From Symbiodinium natans (Eukaryota; Sar; Dinophyceae; Suessiales; Symbiodiniaceae): a DNA stretch of 64,000 nucleotides. The notes beneath the pieces are model-generated. The model saw only the letters and a program-made list of their open reading frames with translations, ran no database searches and was not told the DNA's origin. The position numbers and the translations under genes are program-made. How positions within the stretch are numbered: position 1 is the stretch's first letter; each line of letters starts with the position of its first letter. This document shows positions 43,069 to 54,015 of this stretch, one piece after another. The DNA lies in the NCBI GenBank assembly GCA_905221605.1, contig CAJNDS010000935.1, positions 349,001 to 413,000 of the forward strand, written 5' to 3'.

Positions 43069-43340
43069 TCAGGCTTGAGTGGATTCTTCGAGGGGGCGGC
43101 GGGCTTTTGCTTGCATCTGGGGCTGCCTGCTATGCACCCGCAAGAAGCCCTGCGAACAGCTATTCCCGATCACGCCGGCAGACCAAGCTCGTCCGGGGCT
43201 TCCAAGATAGCCGATGCTGAACCGAAAAAGGTAACTGTAATCTGGCTCTCGAGAGCTCGGACAATGCCATGCAAGGCTTACAGCTCCTGTGCAATCACGT
43301 CCGAAGTCTCTGTGCAGGTGTACGACTACTTGCTTCAGAA
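43069..43340 (-). CDS. long candidate exon, about 88 codons
   Basis: Minus frame with VVVHLHRDFGRDCTGAVSLA, SREPDYSYLFRFSIGYLGSP and SQGFLRVHSRQPQMQAKARR. The plus strand is also open. No family recognised. Confidence 0.5.
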
Positions 43341-43569
43341 CCCCCAAGAATTAAAAGGTACGCAATCCCTAGATTGACCCTTATAAGGAAGAAGCGTGTT
43401 TCATTTTTTTGGGGAAACCCTAGACCCTAAACCCTAAACCCTAAACCCCAAACCCTAAACCCTAAACCCTAAACCCTAAACCCTAAACCTCCCTACTACT
43501 CCCTAAGGCCCCCCAGCTTCCCTCAGGTTCCCTAGGTACCTACCCCCCTTGAACCCTCCTCCCTTAATA

Positions 43570-43682
43570 CTTTGTGGTACTTTATCGTAACTTTAGATCC
43601 TTACCTTTTTTGGGTTTATTGGGTTTCTTGGAAAGGTAGTTAAAAGTTTAATTTATAGCTACCCTCCTGAGTGCAGCCAAGT
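43570..43682 (-). mobile_element. 109-bp hairpin element, reverse copy
   Basis: TTTGTGGTACTTTATCGTAA ... CTCCTGAGTGCAGCCAA, complete. Confidence 0.8.
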
Positions 43683-43779
43683 TAAGAACCCTTAAGAACG
43701 CCTTCAGGATTGGTCATCGCTTCAGAAAATTTATGCTGCTTACAGGGGAACCTTGGGTCATATACCCCCCCTTGAAACC

Positions 43780-43895
43780 CCTAAACCCTAAACCCTAGCC
43801 CTAAACCCTAAACCCTAAACCCTAAACCCTAAACCCTAAACCCTAAACCCTAAACCCTAAACCCTAAACCCTAGAACCCTAAACCCTAAACCCTT
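43780..43895 (-). repeat. telomeric array CCCTAAA
   Basis: About fifteen units with two irregular joints. Confidence 0.97.
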
Positions 43896-43963
43896 AAGAA
43901 CCCCACAAAGGAGGGGAGGCTCAACTGCAGCACTGCGCCGAGCCAGGGAGGCACCCCCGGAAC

Positions 43964-44022
43964 TAGGGTTTAGGGTTTAGGGTTTAGGGTTTAGGGTAAA
44001 CCCTAAACCCTAAACCCCTCAA
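43964..44022. repeat. head-to-head telomeric junction
   Basis: Four TTTAGGG units run directly into CCCTAAA units (GGGTTTAGGGTAAACCCTAA), the configuration left by fused telomeres or inverted insertion. Confidence 0.9.
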
Positions 44023-44044
44023 CCCCTCCACCCCTAGACCCTGA

Positions 44045-44166
44045 ACCCAAGCCGTCGGCGTCACATCCTGTGAACATCCTCTGCCCCCTTGCAGAAAAAC
44101 TGACGACATGAAGCCCGAAAGCCCAACCTCAACTGCAGCTCTCTTTCTGCAAAGACGTAAGCACAA
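44045..44166 (-). CDS. candidate exon, unknown protein
   Basis: Minus frame LRLCRKRAAVEVGLSGFMSS then VFLQGGRGCSQDVTPTAWVQ. Confidence 0.5.
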
Positions 44167-44304
44167 GTCCTAAACTCAAAAAGGTTTGGTTAACCAACGA
44201 AATGAACAGAAGAACTGCAAATAGGGGGTCTAGGAGTCAAATCCGAAACCCTTGACCCCAAAGGCGGGCGAGACAAGACCGAATCTGTTCCGGTAGCCCC
44301 CCCC

Positions 44305-44427
44305 TGGGAGCGCGACGGTGAGCGACACGGTGCTGCTTGTGGAGGAAGTCATCGTTGCAGTGGTCGACGACGAGGTCGTTAGCGACACCTTAGCCGTCGC
44401 ATCTCTGATACTTCCGCCGTATGTTCA
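44305..44427 (-). CDS. Thr/Ser-rich exon
   Basis: Minus frame TYGGSIRDATAKVSLTTSSS passing into a TTATMTSSTSSTVSLTVAL tail. The ordinary-composition start makes this the best evidence that the Thr/Ser segments are read on minus. Confidence 0.55.
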
Positions 44428-45074
44428 GGGAAGCTCCTAGTGGTGCACAACCTTAGGAGTAGGACTCCGTTGAAACAGAAGCCCCTCGGGCGAACTAAGG
44501 CTAAGGTAAACCTGGCATCTAGGTTGCCCAGTAACCCAGGATGAAAAAGGGTGCCCTTTTTTGCTTAAAGGGGTTTATGAGGGAACCTAAACCTACCAAA
44601 AAGGGAATAAGGGCACTACGGGGGGGGGGGGGTTTTCTTACCCAGAGGGTCCATCCGAAGTGTGTCACTATGGAATCAGATACCCGAAAAAACCATTTTT
44701 GCATGGTCTTTGGGTACTTAATCTACTAATTGCTTAAGAACCCCGAAAAAATAGAAATGTTCTTCCTTATGAAGGGCAATGCAGTAATACAGGGATTATT
44801 ACTTTTTATTCTTTTGGGGTTCTTAAGCAAAAAAAAGGGCACCACTGGGCTACCAAGTCAGGGCACATGAAGGGGCCTTAATGGTTAGAATGGGGTTTTG
44901 GCGGTCACTATGGTATGATTATAGAGGGACCCTAAGGGAATCCTCTTCGTCATTCTCCCGACCCCTATAGTACATGAACGGGGAAACCTCCCCTAAACCC
45001 TAAACCCTAACCCCAGTGCTACGAAGAAGGGAAAACCTCCCCTAAACCCTAAGCCTAACCCCTAAACCCTAAAG

Positions 45075-45170
45075 CCAGTTGATGAGTGCCATGTGGCGGT
45101 CACTGACGAAGAAGTGCTGGTCGTAGCGGTCGCGCTCGAGGAGGTGGACGTCGTCATCGAAACTGCCAAG
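45075..45170 (-). CDS. Thr/Ser-rich exon
   Basis: Minus frame LAVSMTTSTSSSATATTSTS then SSVTATWHSSTGF. Confidence 0.5.
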
Positions 45171-45224
45171 AGGGGGGGGGAGGGGGGGTTTAGGGTTTAG
45201 GGTTTAGGGTTTACAGCTTAGAGC

Positions 45225-45345
45225 CCCTTGTAGACCAGCAAGTACCGCAACCCATATTGCAGGACCCTCCCTCCCCTTTGCCACGAAAAAGGTAAGAGAG
45301 TTTCGGGGCGTTGGGTCTAGGCTGTTGGCAAGAAGCATGCCATCC
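45225..45345 (-). CDS. candidate exon, unknown protein
   Basis: Minus frame GMLLANSLDPTPRNSLTFFV then AKGREGPAIWVAVLAGLQGA. Confidence 0.55.
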
Positions 45346-45354
45346 GAAACCCTA

Positions 45355-45715
45355 AACCCTAAGTCCAAAAGCCCTATACTCTAAGCCCTAAGCCCCAAGC
45401 CCTAAAGCCCTAAGCCCTAAAGCCCTAAAGCCCTAAAGCCCTAAGCCCTAAAGCCCTAAAGCCCTAAAGCCCTAAAGCCCTAAAGCCCTAAAGCCCTAAA
45501 GCCCTAAAGCCCTAAAGCCCTAAAGCCCTAAAGCCCTAGGACCTAAAGCCCCCCAAAGCCCTAAACCCTAAACCCTAATCCCTAAACCCTAATCCCTAAA
45601 CCCTAATCCCTAAACCCCGAATACTCTAAAGCCCTAAGCCCTAAGCCCTACACCCTAAAGCCCTAAAGCCCTAAGGCCCTAAGGCCCTAAACCCCATACT
45701 CTAAAGCCCGAAGCC
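45355..45715 (-). repeat. octamer variant array CCCTAAAG
   Basis: About twenty units of the octamer CCCTAAAG, with heptamer CCCTAAA/CCCTAAT interludes. An 8-bp period has replaced the 7-bp one. Confidence 0.95.
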
Positions 45716-45862
45716 CCAAATCAGGAGCCTGAAGTTGCTTGAGCTAACAGCTCTGGGGCCTGGTGTAGGTCCAGAGCTCTAAACCCTAAACCCTAAACCC
45801 TAAACCCTAAACCCTAAACTCGAAACCCTAAATGGAATACAAGCACCCCAACGATTATGAAA

Positions 45863-45968
45863 TAGGCAAGGAGCTGTAGTTCTCCTGCATGTTTCTCCTT
45901 TTTACAGAACCTCCAAAGCCATGCCTTTTCTCCAGATCTGCACAGTTTATCTCTTCTGATTCTGGGGC
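45863..45968 (-). CDS. candidate exon, unknown protein
   Basis: Minus frame PESEEINCADLEKRHGFGGS then VKRRNMQENYSSLPIS. Confidence 0.55.
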
Positions 45969-46304
45969 GGTTTAGGGTTTAGGGTTGAGGGTTGAGGGTT
46001 TCGGGTTCAGGGTTTAGGGTTTAGGGTTTCGGGTTTAGGGTCCCTACAAACTAGACCCTATAGACCCAAGACCCTACCTGCAGGGGTTTTTCTTGCAGTT
46101 GTACCTGCGTGTAGAGACCCTTTCGGGTGCTCGGCAGAAGGAAATGGCCTAAGCCTTCAACCTAAAATGTATCACATCCTGAACGCTCAGAATTTCACCC
46201 CTGAATGCTCTAAATTCTGTACCGCACATGCCCGAAACCCCAAGCCACAATCCCCAAACTAACTCCACACGACCTCCTAAGCCCTAAACCCTAAACCCTA
46301 AACG

Positions 46305-46383
46305 CACTGAAATCTACACTGGTCCGGCGTGCGCGAGGGCATCAAGAATTTGTTGCGCGACTTCGGCTGTAAGAGTTTCTTGA
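46305..46383 (-). CDS. candidate exon, basic
   Basis: Minus frame LKKLLQPKSRNKFLMPSRTP then DQCRFQCV. Confidence 0.5.
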
Positions 46384-46689
46384 GGCCACTGCACATAACT
46401 TGGTAGACCAGAAACTATATTATGGTAAGGGTACCCATTTTAGGGTTGGCTACTTTGATAAGGGAACCCAAAACCAAAGAAAAGAGGTCAGGGGTGCCAC
46501 TGGGCGACCAAGATAAGCATGCTTTGCACTTCCGACATCGTGAAAGGGTGGCAAGACGCGCGGTCTGAGCGAGTTGTTTTTTTTGTTTGAGGTGTGGAAG
46601 TTGGGACGGACTGAATTTTGGGGTTTAGGGTTTAGGGTTTAGGGTTCAGGATTTAGGGTTTAGGATTTAGGGTTTAGGGTTTCGGGGTC

Positions 46690-46797
46690 TGGGGCAACCC
46701 GTCCTGTGGATGAGGTCGACGACGTGGCCGTTGCCTGGGCGGAGGGCAACTCTTGGAGTCCTGATCTTGAGAACCACTCGAGTCGGGTGCTGAAGAG
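46690..46797 (-). CDS. exon running into Thr/Ser segment
   Basis: Minus frame FSTRLEWFSRSGLQELPSAQ then ATATSSTSSTG. Confidence 0.5.
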
Positions 46798-47110
46798 AGG
46801 GGGGTTTAGGGTTTAGGGGGTTTTGGGGGGTTTAGGGGTTTAGGGGGTTTAGGGGGTTTTAGGGGTTAGGGGGGTTTAGGGGGTTTAGGGGGTTTAGGGG
46901 GGCTTAGGGGGTTTAGGGGGGTTTAGGGGGTTTAGGGGGTTTAGGGGGGTTAGGGGCTTTGGGGGTTTTAGGGGGTTTGGGGGGTTTAGAGGGTTTAGGG
47001 GTTTTAGGGGTTTGGGGGGTTTAGGGGGTTTAGCGGCTTTAGGGTCTTTAGGGGGTTTAGGGGGTTTAGGGGGCTTAGGGGGTTTAGGGGGTTTAGGGTT
47101 TAGGATGTTG
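46796..47110 (+). repeat. variant array TTTAGGGGG
   Basis: About thirty units of TTTAGGGG(G), 8-9 bp period, with local TTTTGGGGG. A G-extended derivative of the heptamer. Confidence 0.95.
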
Positions 47111-47334
47111 GGTTTAGGGTTCAGGGAAAAAGGTTTACAGGGTTTAGGGTTCAGGGTTTACGGACAGATCAGGTTCCCTGATACTCCCTAAGGCTCCCTC
47201 AGCTTCCCGAAGGTTCCCTAGGTACCTACCCCCCAAGAAACCACGGTTTAGGGTTTAGGGTTTAGGGTTTAGGATTTAGGGTTTAGGGTTTAGGGTTTAG
47301 GGTTTGGGGTTTAGGGTTTAGGGTTTAGGGTTTA

Positions 47335-47480
47335 GGACCGTTCGCATGCAGGAGACATCAACCATCACCATGGGGACCAATGCTGGTTGCAGAGCATCTC
47401 TGCGTGGAATCTCGACTGCCCTCCTCCTGAGGCCCTCAAATGAAAGAACTGGGGTTCTTCGAACATGTGGGGGAGGGGGG
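47335..47480 (-). CDS. candidate exon, unknown protein
   Basis: Minus frame RRTPVLSFEGLRRRAVEIPR then RDALQPALVPMVMVDVSCMR, upstream of which is a C/G tract. Confidence 0.5.
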
Positions 47481-47790
47481 GGGGGGTGCTTTTTTGGGAG
47501 GAGCACCCTTTTGGGGTTTAGGGTTTAGGGTCCAGGTTTAGGAATTAGGGTTAGTTCTACACTTTTTCAGGCTATAAAGACCCTTATTGCTGGGACCCAA
47601 GAACCACGGAACTCCCGAAGCCCTAAACCCCAAACCCTAAACCCTGAACCCTAAACCCGCACAACTCCCAATGCCCAAATCCGAGGCCCCTGGCCGTGAC
47701 GCTGGTCCTGAGCTTGACGATGGCGGGAGCTCTTGATGGATGAAATCCCCAGAACCAACGCCGTTCAGGGCCTTCTTAAGATGGTTCTAG

Positions 47791-48255
47791 GGTAGAATAG
47801 CCCTGGTCCTGAGCCCTTGTGTTTTTGACCTTTCTCACGTCGATGGCCACCGCTCGGCTGCCAAGGTAAGGTGTTGCGTGTTCTGTGGAAAGATGACCTA
47901 TGCGCCCTATATCCATGTGTTAGGTGAGTGCTTCGTAAGCCTCTCTCCAGGCCTGCCGGACCCGGGTACGAACCTTCCGCCAAGGGACCGCGCGCGGTTG
48001 CTCTTAAATGTGCAGCCCTCCAACGCTATGTTTGCCGATGTGGCGCATGTGGCACTGATGATTGTCAAGAGAGCATGGCATTCTGGACAAAAAAAAGGCA
48101 TGCGTAATCCCTGCTGTGCCCCCCTCCCGAGTCCGGCTTGCCTGTCTCGTGTGGGGAAGGTGATGGTGCTCCACACCCTCGATCTGTCGCGACTACGTCT
48201 CGCGTCCGCTGAGGTGTGTTTGGGGCAGGGGACCATCCCTTCTGCGCACCGATAA
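47791..48255 (+). pseudogene. possible non-LTR retrotransposon 3' end (RT tail)
   Basis: About 154 codons open on plus, the longest heptamer-free coding stretch. It contains RCCVFCGKMTYAPYIHVLGE and a following Cys, i.e. C-x2-C-x9-H-x4-C, close to the C-terminal zinc knuckle of LINE reverse transcriptases. It then reads NVQPSNAMFADVAHVALMIV. The RT core is absent, so this would be a 5'-truncated copy. It is followed by about 160 nt and a (CAC)n tail. The minus strand is also open (about 126 codons), which is the main counter-argument. Confidence 0.4.
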
Positions 48256-48413
48256 TTAAACATGTCCTGCTGCTCCCTTTGCCCCACTACCCACTATCTG
48301 TCCGTGTGGGGCCGACATGTGTCCCTCTCTGACGATTTGTGGGTGCTGGGTCAGGATCTGCAGAGGAGGCTCCCCTGCCTCCACCCACTGCCCGGTCCGC
48401 GCCTGCTGACTGG

Positions 48414-48460
48414 CAACACCACCACCACCACCACCTAAACCCTAAACCCTAAACCCTAAA
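48414..48460 (+). repeat. (CAC)n tail joined to CCCTAAA
   Basis: GGCAACACCACCACCACCAC... passes directly into CCTAAACCCTAAACCCTAAA, at the proposed 3' end of the retroelement fragment. Confidence 0.85.
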
Positions 48461-49189
48461 TAGCCCATCCTGCAAGACGGTGGACCTTGCTGTGTCATCC
48501 CTAGCAGTCTTTAAGGCACCAGAAAGGGCTTAGAGCAACGCCTCGTTTGGGTTTAGGGTTTAGGGTTTAGGGTGTAGGGTGTAGGGTGTAGGGTGTAGGG
48601 TTTAGGGTTTAGGGCTTAAGGGCTTAGGGTTTAGGGTTTAGGGTTCAGGGGGGGGGGGGGGGGGATAGGGTTGAGCCTTATCTCGGGTGGCACAGGATCC
48701 CACGACTGCAGGCCTAAACCCTGCACCCCCTGAACCAAACCCCAGCAGCCAGCTGCACTGCGCTTGTTTCGAAGCTTTCAACTTAACCCGGACTTTCAAG
48801 ACCCTCAGTAGGACTAAGTTGCATTTCCAAGTGGGGAGCTTCCGATGAACCTTCCTACAGTAATTTAATTTACTCTCATTTAACTCATCATCCAGTTATG
48901 AACGCTGGAAAACGAAACAAACACGACACCGAAAGCGACATCGACATCCGAGAAGGCTGTGAGCCTTCATCCGCGGTACTTAGTGTCATGGGTTTCCCTA
49001 ATATCCCTCTCTATACTCCCCCCCCCCCCCCCGGTTCCCCCCCCCTTGAAGTAACCTTAATGAGGCTCAATCATCCCTAAATCGCCTTAAAGTATGGGGG
49101 GAAGGAACCCATGATAGAATGCAAAAGGAGGCCCCAGGGCCCATCCCAGGAGGCTTTTCGAGGTGACTGGCTCTTCTTAAAAAGTATCT

Positions 49190-49345
49190 AAGATTCTTCG
49201 GGTAGTTGCATGGTCCTCGAATATGGGCGCCTTAAAAGAGGACCCCTCATATACCCCTTATCTACCCCGCACAACCCAGTGGCCCATACATCAGAACCCT
49301 TCAAGGAAAGGACCAAATTCAAGGACCATGTAACTACCCCAAGAA
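49190..49345. mobile_element. TIR element I
   Basis: GGTAGTTGCATGGTCCTCGA and its mate GGACCATGTAACTACC bound about 150 bp. Related sequence lies at 52220-52390, 57930-58080, 54019-54128 and 17832-17935. Confidence 0.75.
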
Positions 49346-49404
49346 AAATGAGCGTAGTGCTGAAGGTGGCCAAGGTGGGTTTAGGGTTTAGGGCTCAGGC
49401 CCTT

Positions 49405-49480
49405 TCAAACAAACGAATTGAGCTCAATTTCAAGCCGGCCGAGAGGAGGATCAGAATTTCTCAGCGTGCGGCCTTATAAC
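49405..49480 (-). CDS. candidate exon, unknown protein
   Basis: Minus frame GRTLRNSDPPLGRLEIELNS then FV. Confidence 0.5.
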
Positions 49481-49605
49481 ATGGAATCCTTACCTAGACC
49501 CGAGAGTGTAGAACAAGCGTGCCCTTTTTTGGTTTAAAGGGGCTTCTGAGGGAACTAAACCCAAACAAAACAAGGGAATAAGGGCCTACTCTGGGTCCTC
49601 CTTAT

Positions 49606-49705
49606 AAAAGTTCGTTGCGAAACGAAGCCCTGAAGAGGTCACCTCCAGGGTGTGGTCGCTAGAGAAGGATTTCCCATGGCGTGCTATGAAAAACCAAACA
49701 TTGGG
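49606..49705 (-). CDS. candidate exon, unknown protein
   Basis: After GTTTTTCATAG, minus frame RHGKSFSSDHTLEVTSSGLR then FATNFYK. An element A copy (49492-49602) lies immediately on its low-coordinate side. Confidence 0.55.
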
Positions 49706-50021
49706 AGCCTAAGGCCTTCCCCTAAGCCCAAAACACCAAAACCCTAAACCTTAGGGTTTTCCGGCTCATGGGGTTTAGGGCGTAGACCTGTGGGTTCAAA
49801 CATGTACATCTAGCTCATTCTGTTTTTTAGTGTGATTTCAGAACATTCATTTTCTGCAACCTCTAGGGAGTTTTCAGCGCCTGTGTTTATCCTTATCTAT
49901 TTTACTTGTTCATTTCTGTTCTTTTTGGGGGGTTGGGGTTGGGGTGCAGGGATGAGAGTTCATAGGTGGTGCGGGTTTCAGGGGCGCAGGGAGTGCGAGA
50001 AATCTCTGAATAAAGACTGAG

Positions 50022-50295
50022 CTGCGTTGTCAAGGTGGTCACCGTGACGCTGGAAGATGTAGACGTCGTCATGGTGGCGGTGAGCCTAGACCCGGGAGTA
50101 ACCTAGGAATAAAAAGGTCACCCTTTTTTGGTTGTAAGGGGATGATGAGGGAACCCCAACCCTAAAAAAAGGCAAAAAAAGGGCCTACTCCCGGTCCTAG
50201 GAGCGTCGTGCCCGTGATTGTCGAAGATGTGGAGGTCGTCATGGTGGCAGTGACGCTGCTGGACGTCGATGTTGTCATCGTCGCGCTGGAGGTCC
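50022..50295 (-). CDS. two Thr/Ser-rich exons around an element A copy
   Basis: Minus frames TATMTTSTSSSVTVTTLTTQ (50022-50088) and TSSATMTTSTSSSVTATMTT (50195-50295). Between them sits a complete element A (50090-50198) starting CTAGACCCGGGAGTAACC. The element thus splits one coding tract as an intron would. Confidence 0.55.
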
Positions 50296-50529
50296 TTAGG
50301 ATCAGGGTTAGGGGTTAGGGTTTGGGGTTTTGGGGTTTAGGGGTTTAGGGATTTAGAGTCACACAAAAACCGAACGAGCCAGACGTGGTCGAGTTCATCG
50401 TCTGCATAGAGACCCCAAAACCGATGTCAGAACATCTGTCACCATCTTTCGCTCAACGACATGAGTGTGCGCGCGTGTGTGTGCGTGTGTGTGTGTGTGC
50501 GAGCGCTGTAGCTACTCCCTCTTGTATTT

Positions 50530-50577
50530 ACCCTTTGTCTCCAGGAGCAAATCTTCCCGACGGCCGTCGGATTCTTT
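50530..50577 (-). CDS. candidate exon with GTAAAT donor
   Basis: Minus frame SDGRREDLLLETK after CTTTAAAG, closing at AAAGG|GTAAAT. Confidence 0.5.
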
Positions 50578-51054
50578 AAAGGTAGAACGTGTATCCAAGG
50601 GATTCGGAGGGGGGCGGGGGCCCCAACAATAAGGATTGTCGAAGTTTGGGGGCATACTCGGGGGTTACCCCTAAACCCTAAACCCTAAACCCTAAACCCT
50701 AAACCCTAAACCCTAAACCCTAAACCCTAAACCCTTAACCCTTACCCCTTTGCTGTGCAGTACCGATACGAAGTCTCATACGAGAAGTCTATGGGAGCTT
50801 CCGGAGAAGAGCATCATGCCAGAAACCATTGAGGGTAGCATTCTGGGGACTGCCGGCTCCGGGTTTAGGGGTTTTGGTTACAAAGGCCGGTGGTCTCTTT
50901 AGCTGTTACCCTTATACCTTAATATAGCCCCTAGATACCCTAATAAGAACCCCCCCCACAGAACAGAAACCCTACGTAAAGAGACCACCAACCAATATAA
51001 GGTTTAGGGTTTTAGGGTTTAGGGCTCAGGGTTTAGGGCTTGAAGGGGTTCAGG

Positions 51055-51150
51055 GTAGCTAGGAGCTTGCGAGCTTGGGTCTTGGAGACCCCATCGCTGA
51101 TTTAGGTTTGGGTGCGAAGAGGTTCTCGGAGTTTCGTCCATTAGCTAGAC
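51055..51150 (-). CDS. candidate exon, unknown protein
   Basis: Minus frame NGRNSENLFAPKPKSAMGSP then RPKLASS. Confidence 0.5.
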
Positions 51151-51649
51151 CCAAGTGTCACCATAAAAAAGGGGTTTGGGGTTTAGGGTTTGGTTTAGCG
51201 CAACTAGATCCCAGAGTAACCTAGGAACGCAAAGGGCGCCCTTTTGGTTTTAAAAGGGGCTTCTAAGGGAGCCGAAGCCCTGACAAAAAGGGAATAAGGG
51301 CCAACTCTGGGTCCCTAAACCCAGAACCTAAACCCTGAACTCCGAACCCTAAACCTCGGTTTCAGGGTAACTTGGAGACTTCAGGGGTAGAGTTGTAAGT
51401 ACGGTAGCTAAACGTAACTTTGTTTAGGGTACGTACTTAGAACCCTACCCTCGAACCTCAAAGCGGCTCTAAACCCCAAGCCCTGCACCCGAATCCCTGC
51501 TAGTAACTACCCATGAACCTCCAAAGTAGGGTCTAGAGCCTGCTTTGCTTTTCATATTCTCTGACAACTTGGGCAACCCCGAAGCGACAGAAGCCCTAAA
51601 CCCTGAAATTCCGAACTCCAGGGTTTAGGGTTTTGGGTTTAGGGTTTAG

Positions 51650-52460
51650 CCCGAAGCCCCCGTTGGACTGCAGCACAGCCGCGTGCTTGTTGTGGCCGAC
51701 GCAGATGTGGTTGAGGTGACTGTGCTCGTTGCAGTTGCGGAGGAAGAGGTGGAGGTCGTCCTCAGTCTCATGACAGTTGCTGAGGTCGGGATCCTCTCTT
51801 GAGCTTTTTCCGAGTTGTGCTTTAAACACCTTGAAAATTATTTATGAATGGGTTCCCTTATAAGGAAAGAAGGGAAATTAAAAATCACCCCAAGGCACAA
51901 CCCAGCTGTTTTTAGGCGACCTTAACCCAACACCCAAGAGCACGGTGCCCTAACAGATGGCATCCCATGGCTTGTTGAAGCATGACAGGGGTTTACTCTG
52001 CACAAAGGGAGCAGGGGGGGGCGCAAACGCTTAGGGTTCGCGGGTTTAGGGTTTAGGGTTTAGGGTTTGGGGCTTGGGGTTCAGGGTTTAGGGCTTAGGG
52101 TTCTTGGGTTTTGGGTTTTGGGTTTAGGGTTTAGGGTTTAGGGTCTAGGGTCTCGGGCGGCGGTTTAGGGTTTGGGGTTTAGGGTAGCTCATCCTCACAT
52201 CCCGTGTGAATCTGCGAACTTAGAGTTTCGGGCCCACGTGCTTGGGCTTTTCTTTTGCCCTGAGGGTAGCAATATGGACCCTGAATATGGTCCCTAACGT
52301 CCTTTAAAGGGTTCTGATGCATGGGCCCTGAGTTTGTGCAGGGTATATAAGGGGGGTACCATTTTACTAAGGGACCATGCAACTACCGTAACTCGGATGC
52401 CCAGTAGTACACTTATTACCTTGTGGTTGGGTTTAGGTTCCCTTGCAACACCCTTTAAGC
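51650..52460. repeat. duplicated block, copy 1
   Basis: Matches 57460-58255 with about 85-95% identity by eye in the unique parts. It includes a Thr/Ser-rich minus segment (TSTSSSATATSTVTSTTSAS) and an element I/element A composite. It carries the empty target site GGTTCC at 52436-52441. Confidence 0.85.
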
Positions 52461-52556
52461 AAAAAAGGGGCACCCTTTTGAATCCTAATTAGGTTACTGG
52501 GCAACCTCGCTTAAGTGGTCTTATTCTTCAAAGGGCTTTAAGAGAGTGTGGTAGGA

Positions 52557-52832
52557 AACCCTAAACCCTAAACCCTAAACCCTAAACCCTAAACCCTAAA
52601 CCCTAAACCCTAAACCCTAAACCCTAAACCCTAAACCCTAGACCGTGCCGGCCATTTAGCGCTCGCCTTCGCATTGGAACCGGGCAGGGGGCCGCGGTGG
52701 TCCGACTCGCTGCGGTGGTCCGATAGGGTTTAGGGTTTAGGGTTTAGGGTTTAGGGTTTAGGGTTTAGGGTTTAGGGTTTAGGGTTTAGGGTTTAGGGTT
52801 TAGGGTTTAGGGTTTAGGGTTTAGGGTTTGGG
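52557..52832. repeat. opposed telomeric arrays
   Basis: CCCTAAA x12 (52557-52645) and TTTAGGG x15 (52728-52832) face each other across 80 bp, a tail-to-tail layout. The spacer has a repeated CGGACCACCGC on minus. Confidence 0.95.
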
Positions 52833-53420
52833 GTGTGCTTCGGCGGCCACTACCGCTGACGGCTCGGCGCGGCTCGGCTCGGCAACTCTGCGCTCGCGAA
52901 GAAAACCCTAAACACCCTGAAGGAAAAGGACCCGCCGATCAAAAACAAAACAAAACTCTCAACCATCTCCAAACACTTCATAAGCAACCCATAGCCCTAA
53001 ATCCAAATTCGAACCCCCTCAACCCTAAACCCCTCAACCCTGAAAAACCCTGCAAACCCTAAACCCCAAAACACATCATCCAACATCCACCCCCGCTGAG
53101 TTGGCGGCATGGTTCCTCCCGAGGGATTTGACTGTTTAGGGTTTAGGGTTTAGGGCTCCGGCTGGTTCTTAGTAGCTAATCAGGGAAATGAGGCGCCCCA
53201 TGTAATCCCTTAAAGGGTATATAGGGCCCTCATTCCCTACTAAGAACAAGGGATTTGAGCTCGGGGGCCAAGAACGTTGGGGTTTTCGGATTTAGCGATT
53301 AGGGGTTAAGGGGTTTGGGCTACCCCTTGAAGGCGCAGAGTAAGATGGCGGGTCCTAATTGAAGGTCCATGGGGTTCTGGCTTTCGGGTTTAAGGGTTGA
53401 AGGGTTTTGAGGGTTTAAGG

Positions 53421-53583
53421 CTTCAGGGCTATGCCTATGCTGCTGTAGGGCTCAAGATTCAGGATAGGCTTGGGGGCCTCAGCGCTCAAAGCACCCTCAA
53501 AGTACGCAGAATAATGGCTTCTAAGCCCTTCCCCTTGCTTGTGCTGGTGAGACGGTACATAGGTCACACCATATTGCAGGGTT
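53421..53583 (-). CDS. candidate exon, about 54 codons
   Basis: Minus frame LQYGVTYVPSHQHKQGEGLR, HYSAYFEGALSAEAPKPILN, LEPYSSIGIALK: one of the longest and most protein-like minus islands, with no ATG near the start, as for an internal exon. Not recognised. Confidence 0.6.
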
Positions 53584-53904
53584 GAGGTAGGCCCTAAACC
53601 CGAAACCCGAAACCCGAAACCCGAAACCCTAAACCCGAAACCCGAAACCCGAAACCCTAAACCCTAAACCCTAAACCCACATGTCAGTATTGCAGCTTTC
53701 GGGTACAGGGTTTAGGATTCAGGGTCCCCGGGGCATGGCAGTTTGGCGGTCCTAAACCCACCTATGGTATCAAGCTGTTGGCCTAAGAGGCGCACATGGA
53801 AGGCTAGAGGGTTTAGGGTTTATGGTTTAGGGATACTCCTTCAGTGACGTCGCAAGGGGGGCATTCGTTGAAACGATGTCCCTTGCCCCATATGTCATGC
53901 CTCA

Positions 53905-54015
53905 AGTCAGCCCGTGTACAAACAAATCGTCGAGCGCCCCTCCTACCCCTACTAGGTTCCCTGAATTGGGTCTCGACTCTTGTGAAAAAAGCTCCACGTC
54001 TGCACTCTTGGGATT
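53905..54015 (-). CDS. candidate exon, unknown protein
   Basis: Minus frame KSADVELFSQESRPNSGNLV then GVGGALDDLFVHGLT. Confidence 0.55.
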
